From: Candidatus Woesearchaeota archaeon
GTDB taxonomy: Archaea > Nanobdellota > Nanobdellia > SCGC-AAA011-G17 > ARS1403
Assembly: GCA_016188065.1 (NCBI GenBank)
Contig: JACPIN010000006.1
Span: forward strand, 1-38,792
DNA length: 38,792 bases
Direction: 5' to 3'
Shown in pieces: positions 9,379 to 17,972 of this stretch (position 1 is its first letter; each line of letters starts with the position of its first letter). Below the pieces are notes generated by a model. It was not told the DNA's origin, did no database searches, and saw only the letters and a program-made list of their open reading frames with translations. The translations under genes and the position numbers were made by a program.

Positions 9379-11790
9379 ATGCCAGAGCAAATTAAAATTC
9401 AATTGATTGAGAATGAGATGAAGAAGAGTTACATAGACTATGCTATGTCTGTGATAACTGCAAGGGCACTGCCTGATGTCAGAGATGGATTGAAGCCTGT
9501 GCATAGGAGAATTTTATATGCAATGTACAAGTCAAAGCTCTCTCACGACAAGCCTTTCAGAAAATCTGCTTTTATCGTTGGTAGAATCTTAGGGAGTTTC
9601 CATCCACATGGCGATGCGGCTGTTTATGATTCTTTAGTCAGATTAGCTCAGAACTTTTCTATGAGGTATCCACTTGTTGAGGGCCACGGTAATTTTGGAA
9701 GCATTGATGGATTCCCTGCAGCTGCTATGAGGTATACAGAATGCAGGCTTGCTAAATTGTCTGATGAGATGCTGAAACACATCGATGAGGAAACTGTAAA
9801 ATTTGTCCCTAACTACGACGGCAGCACGAAAGAGCCAGTTGTCCTTCCTTCTTTATTTCCAAGCCTTCTGGTTAATGGAAGCACCGGAATTGCAGTTGGA
9901 ATGGCTACGAATATTCCTCCGCACAATCTAAAAGAAAGTGTTAATGCAGTGATTGCAATGATCGACAATTCTGAAGTTTCAGTTCAAGAGCTGATGAAGC
10001 ATCTGCCAGGGCCAGATTTTCCTACTGGAGGGATAATTGCAGGAACTTCTGGGATAAAAGATGCTTATGAAACTGGAAGAGGGAGAATTGTTGTGCTGGC
10101 AAAAGCCGATGTTGAGGAAAGCAAAAACAAAACTAGCATAATTATCTCTGAAATTCCATATATGGTAAATAAGTCCATGCTAATCGAAGAGATTGCCAAC
10201 TTGATTAGAAATAAAAGGGTTGAAGGCATTGCTGATCTAAGAGATGAAAGCGACAGGAAGGGGATGAGGATAGTTGTTGAGATTAAACAAGGATTCTCTC
10301 CTGAGGTTATCTTAAACCAGCTGCAGAAATATTCCCAGTTGAGAAGTACTTTTGGTGTAATAATGATTGCTCTCGTCGATAATGAGCCTAAAACATTAAA
10401 TTTGAAGGAGCTAATTCAGCTGTATATAAAGCACAGAAAAGAAATTACAGTGAAAAGGCTTGAGTATGAATTGGAAAAAAGCAGGCAGCGCGCACACATA
10501 CTACTTGGCTTGAAAGTTGCATTAAAACACATTGATGCCGTTATTTCAACAATTAAAGGCTCAAAAGATCCTGCTGTTGCCAAACAACTATTAATTGAAA
10601 GATTCAAGCTTAGCGAGAAACAAAGCGAAGCTATTCTTGAAATGAGGCTAAGCAGGCTCACTTCCTTGGAAACAGTAAAAATTATCGAGGAGCATGACAT
10701 ATTAGTTAACAGAATAAATGAGCTCAGAGAGATTTTGGGATCTGATGTGAAAATATTCAAGATAATTAAAGAGGAGTTAGTTGTTATAAGGGATGGATAT
10801 GGAGACGGGAGAAGAACAAGAATTGAAGGCGAGTATAAAGCATTGGAAAAAGAGGATTTGATTGAAGAAGAGAACGTTGTCGTAACTGTCACCCACTCAG
10901 GCTACATTAAGAAAATTTCCCTTGATACTTACAAGAGCCAGGCACGTGGAGGAAAGGGAAGGATTGGGGCTGAAACTAAAGAGGAAGACTTTGTTGAGAA
11001 TCTATTTGTAACTTCAACTCATAATTACATACTTTATTTTACAAATCTCGGGAGATTATACTGGCTCAAGGCTTATGAAGTTCCGACCGCAAACAGGTAC
11101 AGCACTGGAAAGGCAATTATAAATTTGCTGAACCTTAAAGATAAAGAGAAGATTAGCACTATGATGCCAATCAAGGATTTTGAAAAAGGATATTTAGTAA
11201 TGATAACTAAAAAAGGACTGATCAAGAAAACTCCTCTTCATTATTTTTCGAATCCAAGATCTTCAGGAATAAACTGCGTGAATCTAAGAGAAGGCGACGA
11301 GCTTGTCAATGTTCTTGCTACCGACGGCAATAGGAAAATAATAATTGCTACAAAGAAAGGAATGGCAGTTAAGTTCGATGAGATAAATGTCAGGCCCATG
11401 GGAAGAAATGCTTCTGGAGTAAGAGCTGTCAGATTAAAGGGAGGAGATGAAGTTGTTTCCATGGACTTTGCAGAGGATAATTTAGCTCTGCTGACTGCAT
11501 GTAGAAATGGATTTGGAAAAAAGAGTAAGATTGAAGATTACAGATTGATAAGAAGAGGCGGAAGTGGAGTGATAAATATCAAGAACCTTGGAAGAAATGG
11601 AGACGTCATCGGAGCTCTAGCTGTAAATGAAGAGGATGATGTTATTTTCATAACTGAAAAAGGAATTGTAATGAGGACAAAAGTCAGCAATATTTCAACT
11701 ATTGGCAGGAATACTTCTGGAGTGAGATTGATAAAATTAAATACAGGGGATAGATTGAAGAGCATTGCAAAGGTTGCTAGTGAGGAATAA
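9379..11790 (+). CDS. gyrA: DNA gyrase subunit A
   Basis: 803 residues. The winged-helix core opens SYIDYAMSVITARALPDVRDGLKPVHRRILYAM. The catalytic tyrosine is Y119 in AAMRYTECRL. After a long coiled-coil arm comes a beta-pinwheel C-terminal domain with the GyrA box QARGGKG near residue 523, which marks it as gyrase rather than Topo IV. Further blades repeat a G-x-x-[RK]-x-x-S-G-V pattern. The start is two bases after the pseudo-receiver gene. Confidence 0.97.
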   Translation: MPEQIKIQLIENEMKKSYIDYAMSVITARALPDVRDGLKPVHRRILYAMYKSKLSHDKPFRKSAFIVGRILGSFHPHGDAAVYDSLVRLAQNFSMRYPLVEGHGNFGSIDGFPAAAMRYTECRLAKLSDEMLKHIDEETVKFVPNYDGSTKEPVVLPSLFPSLLVNGSTGIAVGMATNIPPHNLKESVNAVIAMIDNSEVSVQELMKHLPGPDFPTGGIIAGTSGIKDAYETGRGRIVVLAKADVEESKNKTSIIISEIPYMVNKSMLIEEIANLIRNKRVEGIADLRDESDRKGMRIVVEIKQGFSPEVILNQLQKYSQLRSTFGVIMIALVDNEPKTLNLKELIQLYIKHRKEITVKRLEYELEKSRQRAHILLGLKVALKHIDAVISTIKGSKDPAVAKQLLIERFKLSEKQSEAILEMRLSRLTSLETVKIIEEHDILVNRINELREILGSDVKIFKIIKEELVVIRDGYGDGRRTRIEGEYKALEKEDLIEEENVVVTVTHSGYIKKISLDTYKSQARGGKGRIGAETKEEDFVENLFVTSTHNYILYFTNLGRLYWLKAYEVPTANRYSTGKAIINLLNLKDKEKISTMMPIKDFEKGYLVMITKKGLIKKTPLHYFSNPRSSGINCVNLREGDELVNVLATDGNRKIIIATKKGMAVKFDEINVRPMGRNASGVRAVRLKGGDEVVSMDFAEDNLALLTACRNGFGKKSKIEDYRLIRRGGSGVINIKNLGRNGDVIGALAVNEEDDVIFITEKGIVMRTKVSNISTIGRNTSGVRLIKLNTGDRLKSIAKVASEE

Positions 11791-12054
11791 TTATGATCTT
11801 AATATTTTAAATAAGTCTTTTGAAAGTTTAACATATTTTTCTTTTTTCCCTGCTATATTCTTATCAAAAAATTCTATAAAAGTTTTATGGATTAAATCTA
11901 AAGATTCATCAAAATCATTTACCTTATCTGATTTTTTATAAATTTCTTCTATCTCTGGGTCGTATTCATCAAAAGCATTAATTATCAGGTATAAACCAAT
12001 CGGATCATGTTTATTTAAAATCACTCTCATAGAATTTAACAATTGTTTTTCCAT
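11791..12054 (-). CDS. DUF1871-like small protein
   Basis: 87 residues. The motif ILNKHDPIGLYLIINAFDEYDPEIEEIYK resembles the 'DPIGl...DEYdpEI' signature I associate with DUF1871-type proteins, whose function is unknown. The rest is an acidic, helical tail. The stop abuts the gyrA stop on the opposite strand. Family call by memory of the motif only. Confidence 0.55.
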   Translation of the reverse strand: MEKQLLNSMRVILNKHDPIGLYLIINAFDEYDPEIEEIYKKSDKVNDFDESLDLIHKTFIEFFDKNIAGKKEKYVKLSKDLFKILRS

Positions 12055-12076
12055 AATTAATTTTATAAAACTAATA

Positions 12077-12280
12077 TTAGGAACTTATATTAACTTCGAC
12101 AGGCAGAGGAACATTTATCTCTTTTTGTTTTATTCTTTTTCTGAAACTAAAAACAGCAAAGCCTTTTACTTTTTTGGTTTTTTCATCTATCCTCTCAAAC
12201 ACCCCATCGTTAATTTCTTCATAATATGAAGGCGTTGGATTGCCTATTTGTATTTCTAAAAAATCCCCTTTCCTCATCAT
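12077..12280 (-). CDS. DUF2283-like small protein
   Basis: 67 residues: IQIGNPTPSYYEEINDGVFERIDEKTKKVKGFAVFSFRKR, followed by VPLPVEVNIS. The 'i.dgV..r.de.tg.v.Gf.i..f' pattern resembles DUF2283-type antitoxins. It lacks an adjacent DUF4258 partner on its own strand but faces a plus-strand DUF4258/DUF2283 pair 75 bases away. Confidence 0.5.
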   Translation of the reverse strand: MMRKGDFLEIQIGNPTPSYYEEINDGVFERIDEKTKKVKGFAVFSFRKRIKQKEINVPLPVEVNISS

Positions 12281-12354
12281 AATGTATTTTTAGATTATCT
12301 TTCATTTTCATTAACTAACACCAGCTTTATATATTTTTATAGTTTTCTTGTTTC

Positions 12355-12564
12355 ATGAATATTGTTTACTCCGATCATGCTGAGAAAAGAGTCAGGCAAA
12401 GAGGAATTGCTAAGTGGGAAGTTGAACATATTCTTGAGTTTCCATTTTATGTTAAAAAATCATTCGGCGGACGAAAAGAAGCCGTTGGAGAGATTAAGGG
12501 GAGAACAATTAAAGTAGAATTCTTTGAAGAGGAAAACTATATAAAGATTATTACTGTTATGTAA
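12355..12564 (+). CDS. DUF4258 protein (putative toxin of a TA pair)
   Basis: 69 residues: YSDHAEKRVRQRGIAKWEVEHIL at 5-27 followed by KEAVGEIKGRTIKVEFFEEENYIKIITVM. The H-A-x-x-R-x-x-x-R-G-I start and ending strand fit DUF4258, a small RelE/BrnT-like fold often paired with DUF2283. Four bases separate it from the next gene. Confidence 0.8.
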   Translation: MNIVYSDHAEKRVRQRGIAKWEVEHILEFPFYVKKSFGGRKEAVGEIKGRTIKVEFFEEENYIKIITVM

Positions 12565-12567
12565 ATC

Positions 12568-12777
12568 ATGAAATTAGAATATGATAAAGAAGTGGATGCT
12601 GCATATATCTACATTAAGTATCCAATAAAGGAAAGGGAAGCTGAAAAAACTATTGAATTGAATGAGGATCTTATTGTAGACTTTGATAAGAATGGAAAGT
12701 TGATTGGAATCGAAGTTCTTAATGCAAGTAAAGTAATAGGTAAAGAAGTGTTGAAAGGAGAGAAAATTGCTGCTTAA
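12568..12777 (+). CDS. DUF2283 protein (putative antitoxin)
   Basis: 69 residues: EYDKEVDAAYIYIKYPIKEREAEKTIELNEDLIVDFDKNGKLIGIEVLNASK. This is the DUF2283 signature (YD.e.DalYi...nedi.vd.d..gklvGiEil.as). It follows DUF4258 in the order seen in type II toxin-antitoxin modules. Confidence 0.85.
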   Translation: MKLEYDKEVDAAYIYIKYPIKEREAEKTIELNEDLIVDFDKNGKLIGIEVLNASKVIGKEVLKGEKIAA

Positions 12778-12778
12778 T

Positions 12779-13378
12779 TTATTCAGCTAATTTCCTTTTC
12801 TTCTCTAGCCATTTTGGTGTTTTAATGAAAGTTATACTCTCCCACGAATCTATCTCATCTTCAGTAACATTGAAACATTTCTGATACGCATTTTCTACAG
12901 ATCCATGTAACGCATCTCCAAATTTAAACCCAATCTTATTGATAATTTTCTTTAAAGCCAATTCATCCTTGCTTTCAATTTCAACAAAACTTGGAATCCA
13001 AGGCCAAGTGTCTATTGTAATCTCATTTCCATCCAGACTCCATTTCTCTCTTTTAGTCTCTTGGTAAGATTTTTGTTTAAGACCAATATCAACTAAAAAC
13101 TCGCAAGCCGTGTTAAAATCACTAACATCAATTGTTACCTCTTTAGTTCCATGCAAAGTCCTGTCATTTAACTGCTTATAACTCATAGTTATTTTCTTGC
13201 TTTCATCTCTAACCCTTATCCATCCACCAATTTTTCTTAATCTATCATCAGAATAATCAAAAGTTTTCCTTTTCATAAAAACCTCAGGATGGACTAATTT
13301 TGCATTCAAAGATTTTAATTTACTTCTAAATTTTTTAATATCAACATCCAAGAACTTAGCCTCGACTTCAGATTCCAT
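12779..13378 (-). CDS. CYTH-domain (class IV adenylate cyclase/ThTPase-like) protein
   Basis: 199 residues. The N-terminus has the CYTH ExExK motif (EVEAKF, residues 4-9). Further basic and acidic beta-tunnel residues follow in KRKTFDY, GGWIRVRDE, KITMSYKQ, KEVTIDV and FVEIESKDE. The family binds triphosphorylated substrates: adenylate cyclase CyaB, thiamine triphosphatase or tripolyphosphatase. The substrate cannot be told from sequence. It ends next to the DUF2283 stop and starts two bases from the aIF2-gamma stop. Confidence 0.85.
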   Translation of the reverse strand: MESEVEAKFLDVDIKKFRSKLKSLNAKLVHPEVFMKRKTFDYSDDRLRKIGGWIRVRDESKKITMSYKQLNDRTLHGTKEVTIDVSDFNTACEFLVDIGLKQKSYQETKREKWSLDGNEITIDTWPWIPSFVEIESKDELALKKIINKIGFKFGDALHGSVENAYQKCFNVTEDEIDSWESITFIKTPKWLEKKRKLAE

Positions 13379-13380
13379 AA

Positions 13381-14604
13381 TTATTCAACCAATTCTCCAA
13401 TACCTATCAAGTGCCATCTTGCACCAACCCTTCTTGAAATAGCAAACCTGTCACTTTTAGATGCAACAACTGGAAGCCTTAAGTTAAGTGAGATAAGGTG
13501 TTTTGAAGTGTCTACTACTTGTCCAAGAGTTACTGCAGAATTAACATTTATCATCAGCAATTCACCATGAGTTATCGGGATAACTTCGACTTCTTCTTTA
13601 ACGCCAACAACCCTCTTGATCAACTTAGGTTTCAACCTAAGCCTGCGATGGACCTTTGGCAGTTTTCCAGGTAGCCCTGCTAAGTTCCCTGCAAGGTTAT
13701 CAGATTTGACAAATGCAGGATCTAGCTCTGTTAGAATTCCCAGGCTTCCGCCAGGTGCTATTTCTTTAAACTGCTCACTGCCAGACATGATAGCCGCTAT
13801 CTTTGTTCTTACGGGTTTGTAATCGCTCTTCTCATCTAGCTTTATCCCGGGCACTATTTCTATTTCTTCTCCTATTTTCAGCTTGCCCTGCTTTAATGCC
13901 CCTCCTAAAATCCCTCCTTTTAATGTTTCAGGCACTGCACCTGGCTTGTTTATATCGAATGATCTTGCTATCAGCATAATCGGTTCTTTTTCAAGATCCC
14001 TTTTTGGAGTCTTGAAAGTTTTCTGTATTGTTTCTATTAAAAAATCTATGTTCACATTATGCTGGGCTGAAACAGGAACTATCGGAGCTTTTTCTGCAAT
14101 CGTTCCTTTAACAAAGTCTTTTATCTGCTTGTAATTTTTCACAGCATCCTCTTTTTCAACTAAGTCAATTTTATTTTGAACAATGATTATATCGCTTATC
14201 CCAATTAATTCCAAAGCCATGAGGTGCTCCCTTGTTTGTGGCTGGGGGCAATGCTCATTTGCAGAAACCAGAAGCAGTGCAGCATCCATTATTGCAGCTC
14301 CTGAAAGCATCGTCGCCATAAGAGTTTCATGCCCTGGAGCATCTATGAAGGAAACTTTTCTAAGAACTTCATATTTTTTATTTTCTTTTTTTGCTTGCAA
14401 TTCTGTAGAGTAGCCGTCTTTTGTCTTTACAAAAACAGAGTCCGCATACCCTAATCTTATAGTGATTCCTCTTTTAATCTCTTCAGAATGAGTGTCTGGA
14501 AACTTTCCTGTTAGAGCCTGAACTAAAGTAGATTTTCCATGGTCAACATGGCCGATCATCCCTATCGATATTTCTGGCTGCAAATGTTCTTTATGTTCTG
14601 GCAT
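13381..14604 (-). CDS. eif2g: Translation initiation factor aIF2 subunit gamma
   Basis: GTPase that delivers initiator tRNA; 407 residues from ATG 14604 (a TTG one codon earlier is also possible). GMIGHVDHGKSTLVQALTG is the P-loop, GITIRLGYAD switch I, DAPGHETLMATMLSGAAIMDAALLLVSANE switch II, and NKIDLVEK the G4 box. The segment after RLGYAD, where most archaeal and eukaryotic gamma subunits carry a Cys4 zinc knuckle, has no cysteines here (SVFVKTKDGYSTELQAKK). Confidence 0.95.
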   Translation of the reverse strand: MPEHKEHLQPEISIGMIGHVDHGKSTLVQALTGKFPDTHSEEIKRGITIRLGYADSVFVKTKDGYSTELQAKKENKKYEVLRKVSFIDAPGHETLMATMLSGAAIMDAALLLVSANEHCPQPQTREHLMALELIGISDIIIVQNKIDLVEKEDAVKNYKQIKDFVKGTIAEKAPIVPVSAQHNVNIDFLIETIQKTFKTPKRDLEKEPIMLIARSFDINKPGAVPETLKGGILGGALKQGKLKIGEEIEIVPGIKLDEKSDYKPVRTKIAAIMSGSEQFKEIAPGGSLGILTELDPAFVKSDNLAGNLAGLPGKLPKVHRRLRLKPKLIKRVVGVKEEVEVIPITHGELLMINVNSAVTLGQVVDTSKHLISLNLRLPVVASKSDRFAISRRVGARWHLIGIGELVE

Positions 14605-14630
14605 CAATTTATCTAATAGAAAAATCGTTT

Positions 14631-14927
14631 TTAAAACTTCTGCTTTCCAGTTATTATCAAATGCCCCTCTTTATCCTTGTTAAACTCAATCTCCTGCAGA
14701 TTATTGATCAGGATATCATGCCCTGCAAGCAAGTAATCAACTTCCAAATCTTTTAAAATTAATTTGTGAATTCCATTCTTGAAATCGTATCTCTTCTTGG
14801 GGACTTTATTCGTCTTATGTGGGTCATTGATGTCAAATAAGCTGATGAAGACCGGCCTATCCATGCCATCGTAATCAGAATCCTTTTTCGACTTTCCGAT
14901 TATTGCACTTTTAGCCTTGAGTTTCAA
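14631..14927 (-). CDS. Unknown protein between S6e and aIF2-gamma
   Basis: 98 residues if it starts at TTG 14927, which has GAGGT eight bases upstream; the open frame reaches TTG 14966. ATG 14864 would give a shorter form. Content: KLKAKSAIIGKSKKDSDYDGMDRPVFISLFDIND, then IHKLILKDLEVDYLLAGHDILINNLQEIEF. It is basic at the N-terminus and beta-rich later. No family recognised. It overlaps the end of rps6e and sits in the normally tight S6e-aIF2-gamma pair. Confidence 0.6.
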   Translation of the reverse strand: MKLKAKSAIIGKSKKDSDYDGMDRPVFISLFDINDPHKTNKVPKKRYDFKNGIHKLILKDLEVDYLLAGHDILINNLQEIEFNKDKEGHLIITGKQKF

Positions 14928-15315
14928 TTTTATCAACCTCTTCTTTTTTTCCAAAAGTTTCCTCAAGAGATTTCTTTCCAGCTTTTACTACAGCCAGATT
15001 TAACTGTGAAGTTTTCTGATACACAGTGTTTCCAGCAACAGTTTTCCTTACAAAATTCCCTTTGTATTTTGCATTTATACCAATGCCTTTTCTTGCATAT
15101 ATCTTTTTCTTTCCAGCTAGATTTATTTCAGCCCGCATTGGAAAGCCTGCATCGTTGCTGCCGCCAGTTATTTTTAATTCATATCCGGATAATCCGGCCA
15201 ATTCACCCTTTATCATTTCTCCTAATTTTTTTCCAGCAAACTCGGAATTATCTTCAATTTTTTTAGAATACGATTTCCCATTTTTATCCCCGATAACTAA
15301 ATTTATTGCTTGCAT
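14911..15315 (-). CDS. rps6e: Ribosomal protein S6e (eS6)
   Basis: 134 residues from ATG 15315. MQAINLVIGDKNGKSYSKKI, then ELKITGGSNDAGFPMRAEI and RKGIGINAKYKGNFVRKTVAGNTV, are S6e hallmarks. An in-frame start at 15348 would overlap aIF5B and precedes the conserved N-terminus, so 15315 is preferred. The C-terminus is acidic and lysine-rich and overlaps the next gene. Confidence 0.94.
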   Translation of the reverse strand: MQAINLVIGDKNGKSYSKKIEDNSEFAGKKLGEMIKGELAGLSGYELKITGGSNDAGFPMRAEINLAGKKKIYARKGIGINAKYKGNFVRKTVAGNTVYQKTSQLNLAVVKAGKKSLEETFGKKEEVDKIETQG

Positions 15316-15335
15316 ATTTCTCGAATAATTTAATT

Positions 15336-17054
15336 TCAAACCCCCCACAAAGGATCTTTCCTTCTTTTTATTATTGAAATCTCCTTTAAAAGCTGGATTT
15401 CTGAAGGGTTTAAATAGTTTTTCATTTCTTTTATTTTCCTGAAATCTTCCTCAGGAATATCCGTAAGCAAGGCTGAATTCTCAAACACCTGCCTCCCGAT
15501 TGTAATTCCCGGCAAGGATACTGCTGCCTGCTTTCCCTGCTCAACTTTCTGCACATTCTTGCCTTCAACTTGTATGCTCTTTATTCTAGTTAATGCCCTT
15601 CCATTTTCATCCATTAAAGGGCAGTCTGCAGTAATAGATCCAGCCAAGACTTCAATACCAGCGATTGCAGGATTGCTCTGCCTGAAAACAGTTCCAGGCA
15701 ATACAAGAATCTTCCCTGGTCTGATAATATTCTTTAGCTTCTCCTGCTCAGCTTTTTTAACTTCATTATCTTTCCACTGCTTATAATCCTCTATTATCTT
15801 GTAAATTACATCATGATTTATTATCTTCACGCTATTGCTCTCAACTGACTTTACATTGAATGCAAGTATTGTTTTGTAAAGCGGGTCTTCTTCAGCGCTC
15901 GCTTCTGCTATGTCTGATTTGTTTATATTTCCCAAAGATGCTTTTTTAATGGGGATTTTATTTTCTCTCAATAAGGATGTTAAAGCCTCCAAGCTTCCAA
16001 GTGAATCTGCTTTTATAATAACCCCTTCATCATCGGTCCCAATTAATACTTCTTCAACTTCTTTTTGTATTTCTTTTTTTATTCTTTCCTCGCTGTTTTT
16101 ATCTGCAACTTCAAACGGCATGCCTGCAAAAATTTCTTCAGCATCTTTTGGTATGATTTTTACTGTGCATGCTGCTTCAACTTCATCAACTACAACCAGC
16201 TTCTTATTCTTTATCGACTGCTCCAGCAGATTTCTAACCCTTGTTGTTATCGGCTTTTCCAGTCCAGCAATTATTATCTCATCATTGATTCTTATCTTCC
16301 CGTCATAAATGATGGCATCAATAGTTTTCCCAAACCCCTTTTCTTCCTTTATTTCAAGGACAACCCCCTTTGCAGGCTTATTGACATCAATGATTAATTT
16401 GATTTCCATGAATCTTTGGGCAAGCCCTGTTAATACCAGCAGTAATTCAGGAATTCCAAGTTTGAGTTTTGCAGACGTGGGAATTATCGCTATTTTCTTG
16501 GTATAGTCATCAACCCTGTCAAATCTTTCAGAGTCAAATCCATATCCTGCTAATTTCCCGACAACGCTATATATTTTCTTGTCTATTTCATTCCTAATGT
16601 TTTCAGGTTGTGAATTTATTGTTTCCAGCAAACTTTTGTTTTTATAATTAAAGCCATGAATAAGGTCTATCTTGTTGGCAGCAATTACAAATGGAGTTTT
16701 ATTATGCTTCAATATCTCTATGCACTCTACTGTCTGCGGTTTTACTCCCTCATTAACATCAATAACAAGGACTGCGATGTCAGCTAAAGACCCACCTCTT
16801 TTTCTCAAGTTCGTGAAAGAAGCATGCCCAGGAGTGTCGATTATCAGCAGCCCAGGGATCTTGATTTTGTGTTTGTAGTTTCCAATTATCTCCTCTATTA
16901 ATGAGAAAGGGACATTGATGGCATTTATGCACTGAGTTATCCTGCCAGCCTCTCTTTCAACTATGCTCAAGCCGGTTATAGTTTCCACTATCTGCGACTT
17001 TCCATGGTCAACATGCCCTATTATGCTGCAAACTATGCTCCTAAGTTGTGTCAT
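15336..17054 (-). CDS. infB: Translation initiation factor aIF5B
   Basis: Ribosome-dependent GTPase for subunit joining; 572 residues, the compact archaeal form. P-loop IIGHVDHGKSQIVETI near 13, switch II DTPGHASFTNLRKRG near 73, ANKIDLI for G4. Later domains include VLVGTDDEGVIIKADSLGSLEALTSLL-type sequence and PGKILVLPGTVFRQSNPAIAGIEVL. A TATA-like CCTTAAAAAT about 32 bases upstream can serve as promoter. Confidence 0.95.
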   Translation of the reverse strand: MTQLRSIVCSIIGHVDHGKSQIVETITGLSIVEREAGRITQCINAINVPFSLIEEIIGNYKHKIKIPGLLIIDTPGHASFTNLRKRGGSLADIAVLVIDVNEGVKPQTVECIEILKHNKTPFVIAANKIDLIHGFNYKNKSLLETINSQPENIRNEIDKKIYSVVGKLAGYGFDSERFDRVDDYTKKIAIIPTSAKLKLGIPELLLVLTGLAQRFMEIKLIIDVNKPAKGVVLEIKEEKGFGKTIDAIIYDGKIRINDEIIIAGLEKPITTRVRNLLEQSIKNKKLVVVDEVEAACTVKIIPKDAEEIFAGMPFEVADKNSEERIKKEIQKEVEEVLIGTDDEGVIIKADSLGSLEALTSLLRENKIPIKKASLGNINKSDIAEASAEEDPLYKTILAFNVKSVESNSVKIINHDVIYKIIEDYKQWKDNEVKKAEQEKLKNIIRPGKILVLPGTVFRQSNPAIAGIEVLAGSITADCPLMDENGRALTRIKSIQVEGKNVQKVEQGKQAAVSLPGITIGRQVFENSALLTDIPEEDFRKIKEMKNYLNPSEIQLLKEISIIKRRKDPLWGV

Positions 17055-17129
17055 ATAGTAGTAACCAGAAATTTGATTTTTAAGGGTTTTGGTGAATTTA
17101 ATTTTAACCGCTTCGCTCAGCTTCGCGCA

Positions 17130-17196
17130 TGGACACCTGCGGTTTCCATCTGCCTTCCCCTCACACTTTCTTTTTAGGAAAAAGAAATCGTGTCCA
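17130..17196 (+). repeat. Dispersed structured repeat, copy A
   Basis: Outer inverted repeat TGGACAC (17130-17136) / GTGTCCA (17190-17196) encloses the shared phrase GGTTTCCATCTGCCTTCC and an inner hairpin TTTCTTTTT (17167-17175) / AAAAAGAAA (17179-17187) with a 3-base loop. The same layout occurs at 19474-19540. Such CTTTTTCTTT/AAAGAAAAAG palindromes recur in many prokaryotic genomes. Confidence 0.7.
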
Positions 17197-17247
17197 AAGA
17201 AAAAAACAAGGGAATATATTTTTATAACTTTCTCTTCTTTAAGTTGT

Positions 17248-17952
17248 ATGCACAGAAGGAAATTCTTAGCATCCTTAGCATCCTTAGCAGCATCAGTAAC
17301 AGTAGACTTAGAAGCCCAACAGCATCCGTCAATTATATTCCATTTCGAATCAGTCCCGCAAGGTGTATATCCTATGACAATAAAAGATAGGAAAAAGATA
17401 GAGGATTTGGTCTTGGAAGCAGCATTACAGTTTAATTCCAGACAATATGTTCCTCAACCAGTGAATTTAATTTCGTCTGATTACAGGACGGAGATATATT
17501 TTTCAGAGAATCAAAGACGGGGCTCATTTTATCCTTTCGCTAGATCATGTACTATTAATCTTGATTCAAGTATTTTACCTTTCGATGGGCATCTGCTATC
17601 TGTGGCTTTCCATGAGTTTTCTCACGAGTACGATGTACTTTGCGGGGAATTTGAGAATCAAATACAAGAAAATGAGCGATGCAGAAGCAGAAATCAAGAA
17701 GTCAAAAACGATGAGATTGATGAGAATAGATTGCGAAAATTAATGCATCAAGGTTTACTCATAAAGCGAGAAATATTAAGAAGTGAAGTTTCAGCATACA
17801 CCAGGAACCTTGCATATCTTCCTTCGCTCAAAACAAGGAAGTGGAGCCCACAACATACATTGGAATATCATCAAGAAAATCTGCAGTCCTATCTCAAAGC
17901 AAACAGTAGAGAATTATATTTTCTGGAGCAAACCATTTCATCTTCAAGATAA
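17248..17952 (+). CDS. Putative exported HExxH metalloprotease
   Basis: 234 residues from ATG 17248. The N-terminus MHRRKFLASLASLAASVTV has a twin-arginine RRxFL motif and an alanine-rich hydrophobic core, so export by Tat is likely, with a cut near LEAQQ. The zinc motif is HEFSHEYD near residue 122, preceded by LLSVAFHEF. The rest is charged and helical, with a Cys pair at RSC and LCGEF. A TATA (TTTTTATAAC) lies 25 bases before this ATG; the in-frame start at 17089 lies upstream of that TATA and would run through repeat copy A, so it is unlikely. The family is unclear; it may be acquired. Confidence 0.65.
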   Translation: MHRRKFLASLASLAASVTVDLEAQQHPSIIFHFESVPQGVYPMTIKDRKKIEDLVLEAALQFNSRQYVPQPVNLISSDYRTEIYFSENQRRGSFYPFARSCTINLDSSILPFDGHLLSVAFHEFSHEYDVLCGEFENQIQENERCRSRNQEVKNDEIDENRLRKLMHQGLLIKREILRSEVSAYTRNLAYLPSLKTRKWSPQHTLEYHQENLQSYLKANSRELYFLEQTISSSR

Positions 17953-17972
17953 TAAAAACTTGAAAACCTTAA

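Noticed and set aside
10416-10892. Long minus-strand ORFs inside gyrA, gyrB, infB and eif2g
   Set aside because: Shadows of strongly coding genes on the other strand; hydrophobic, serine-rich products without start signals.
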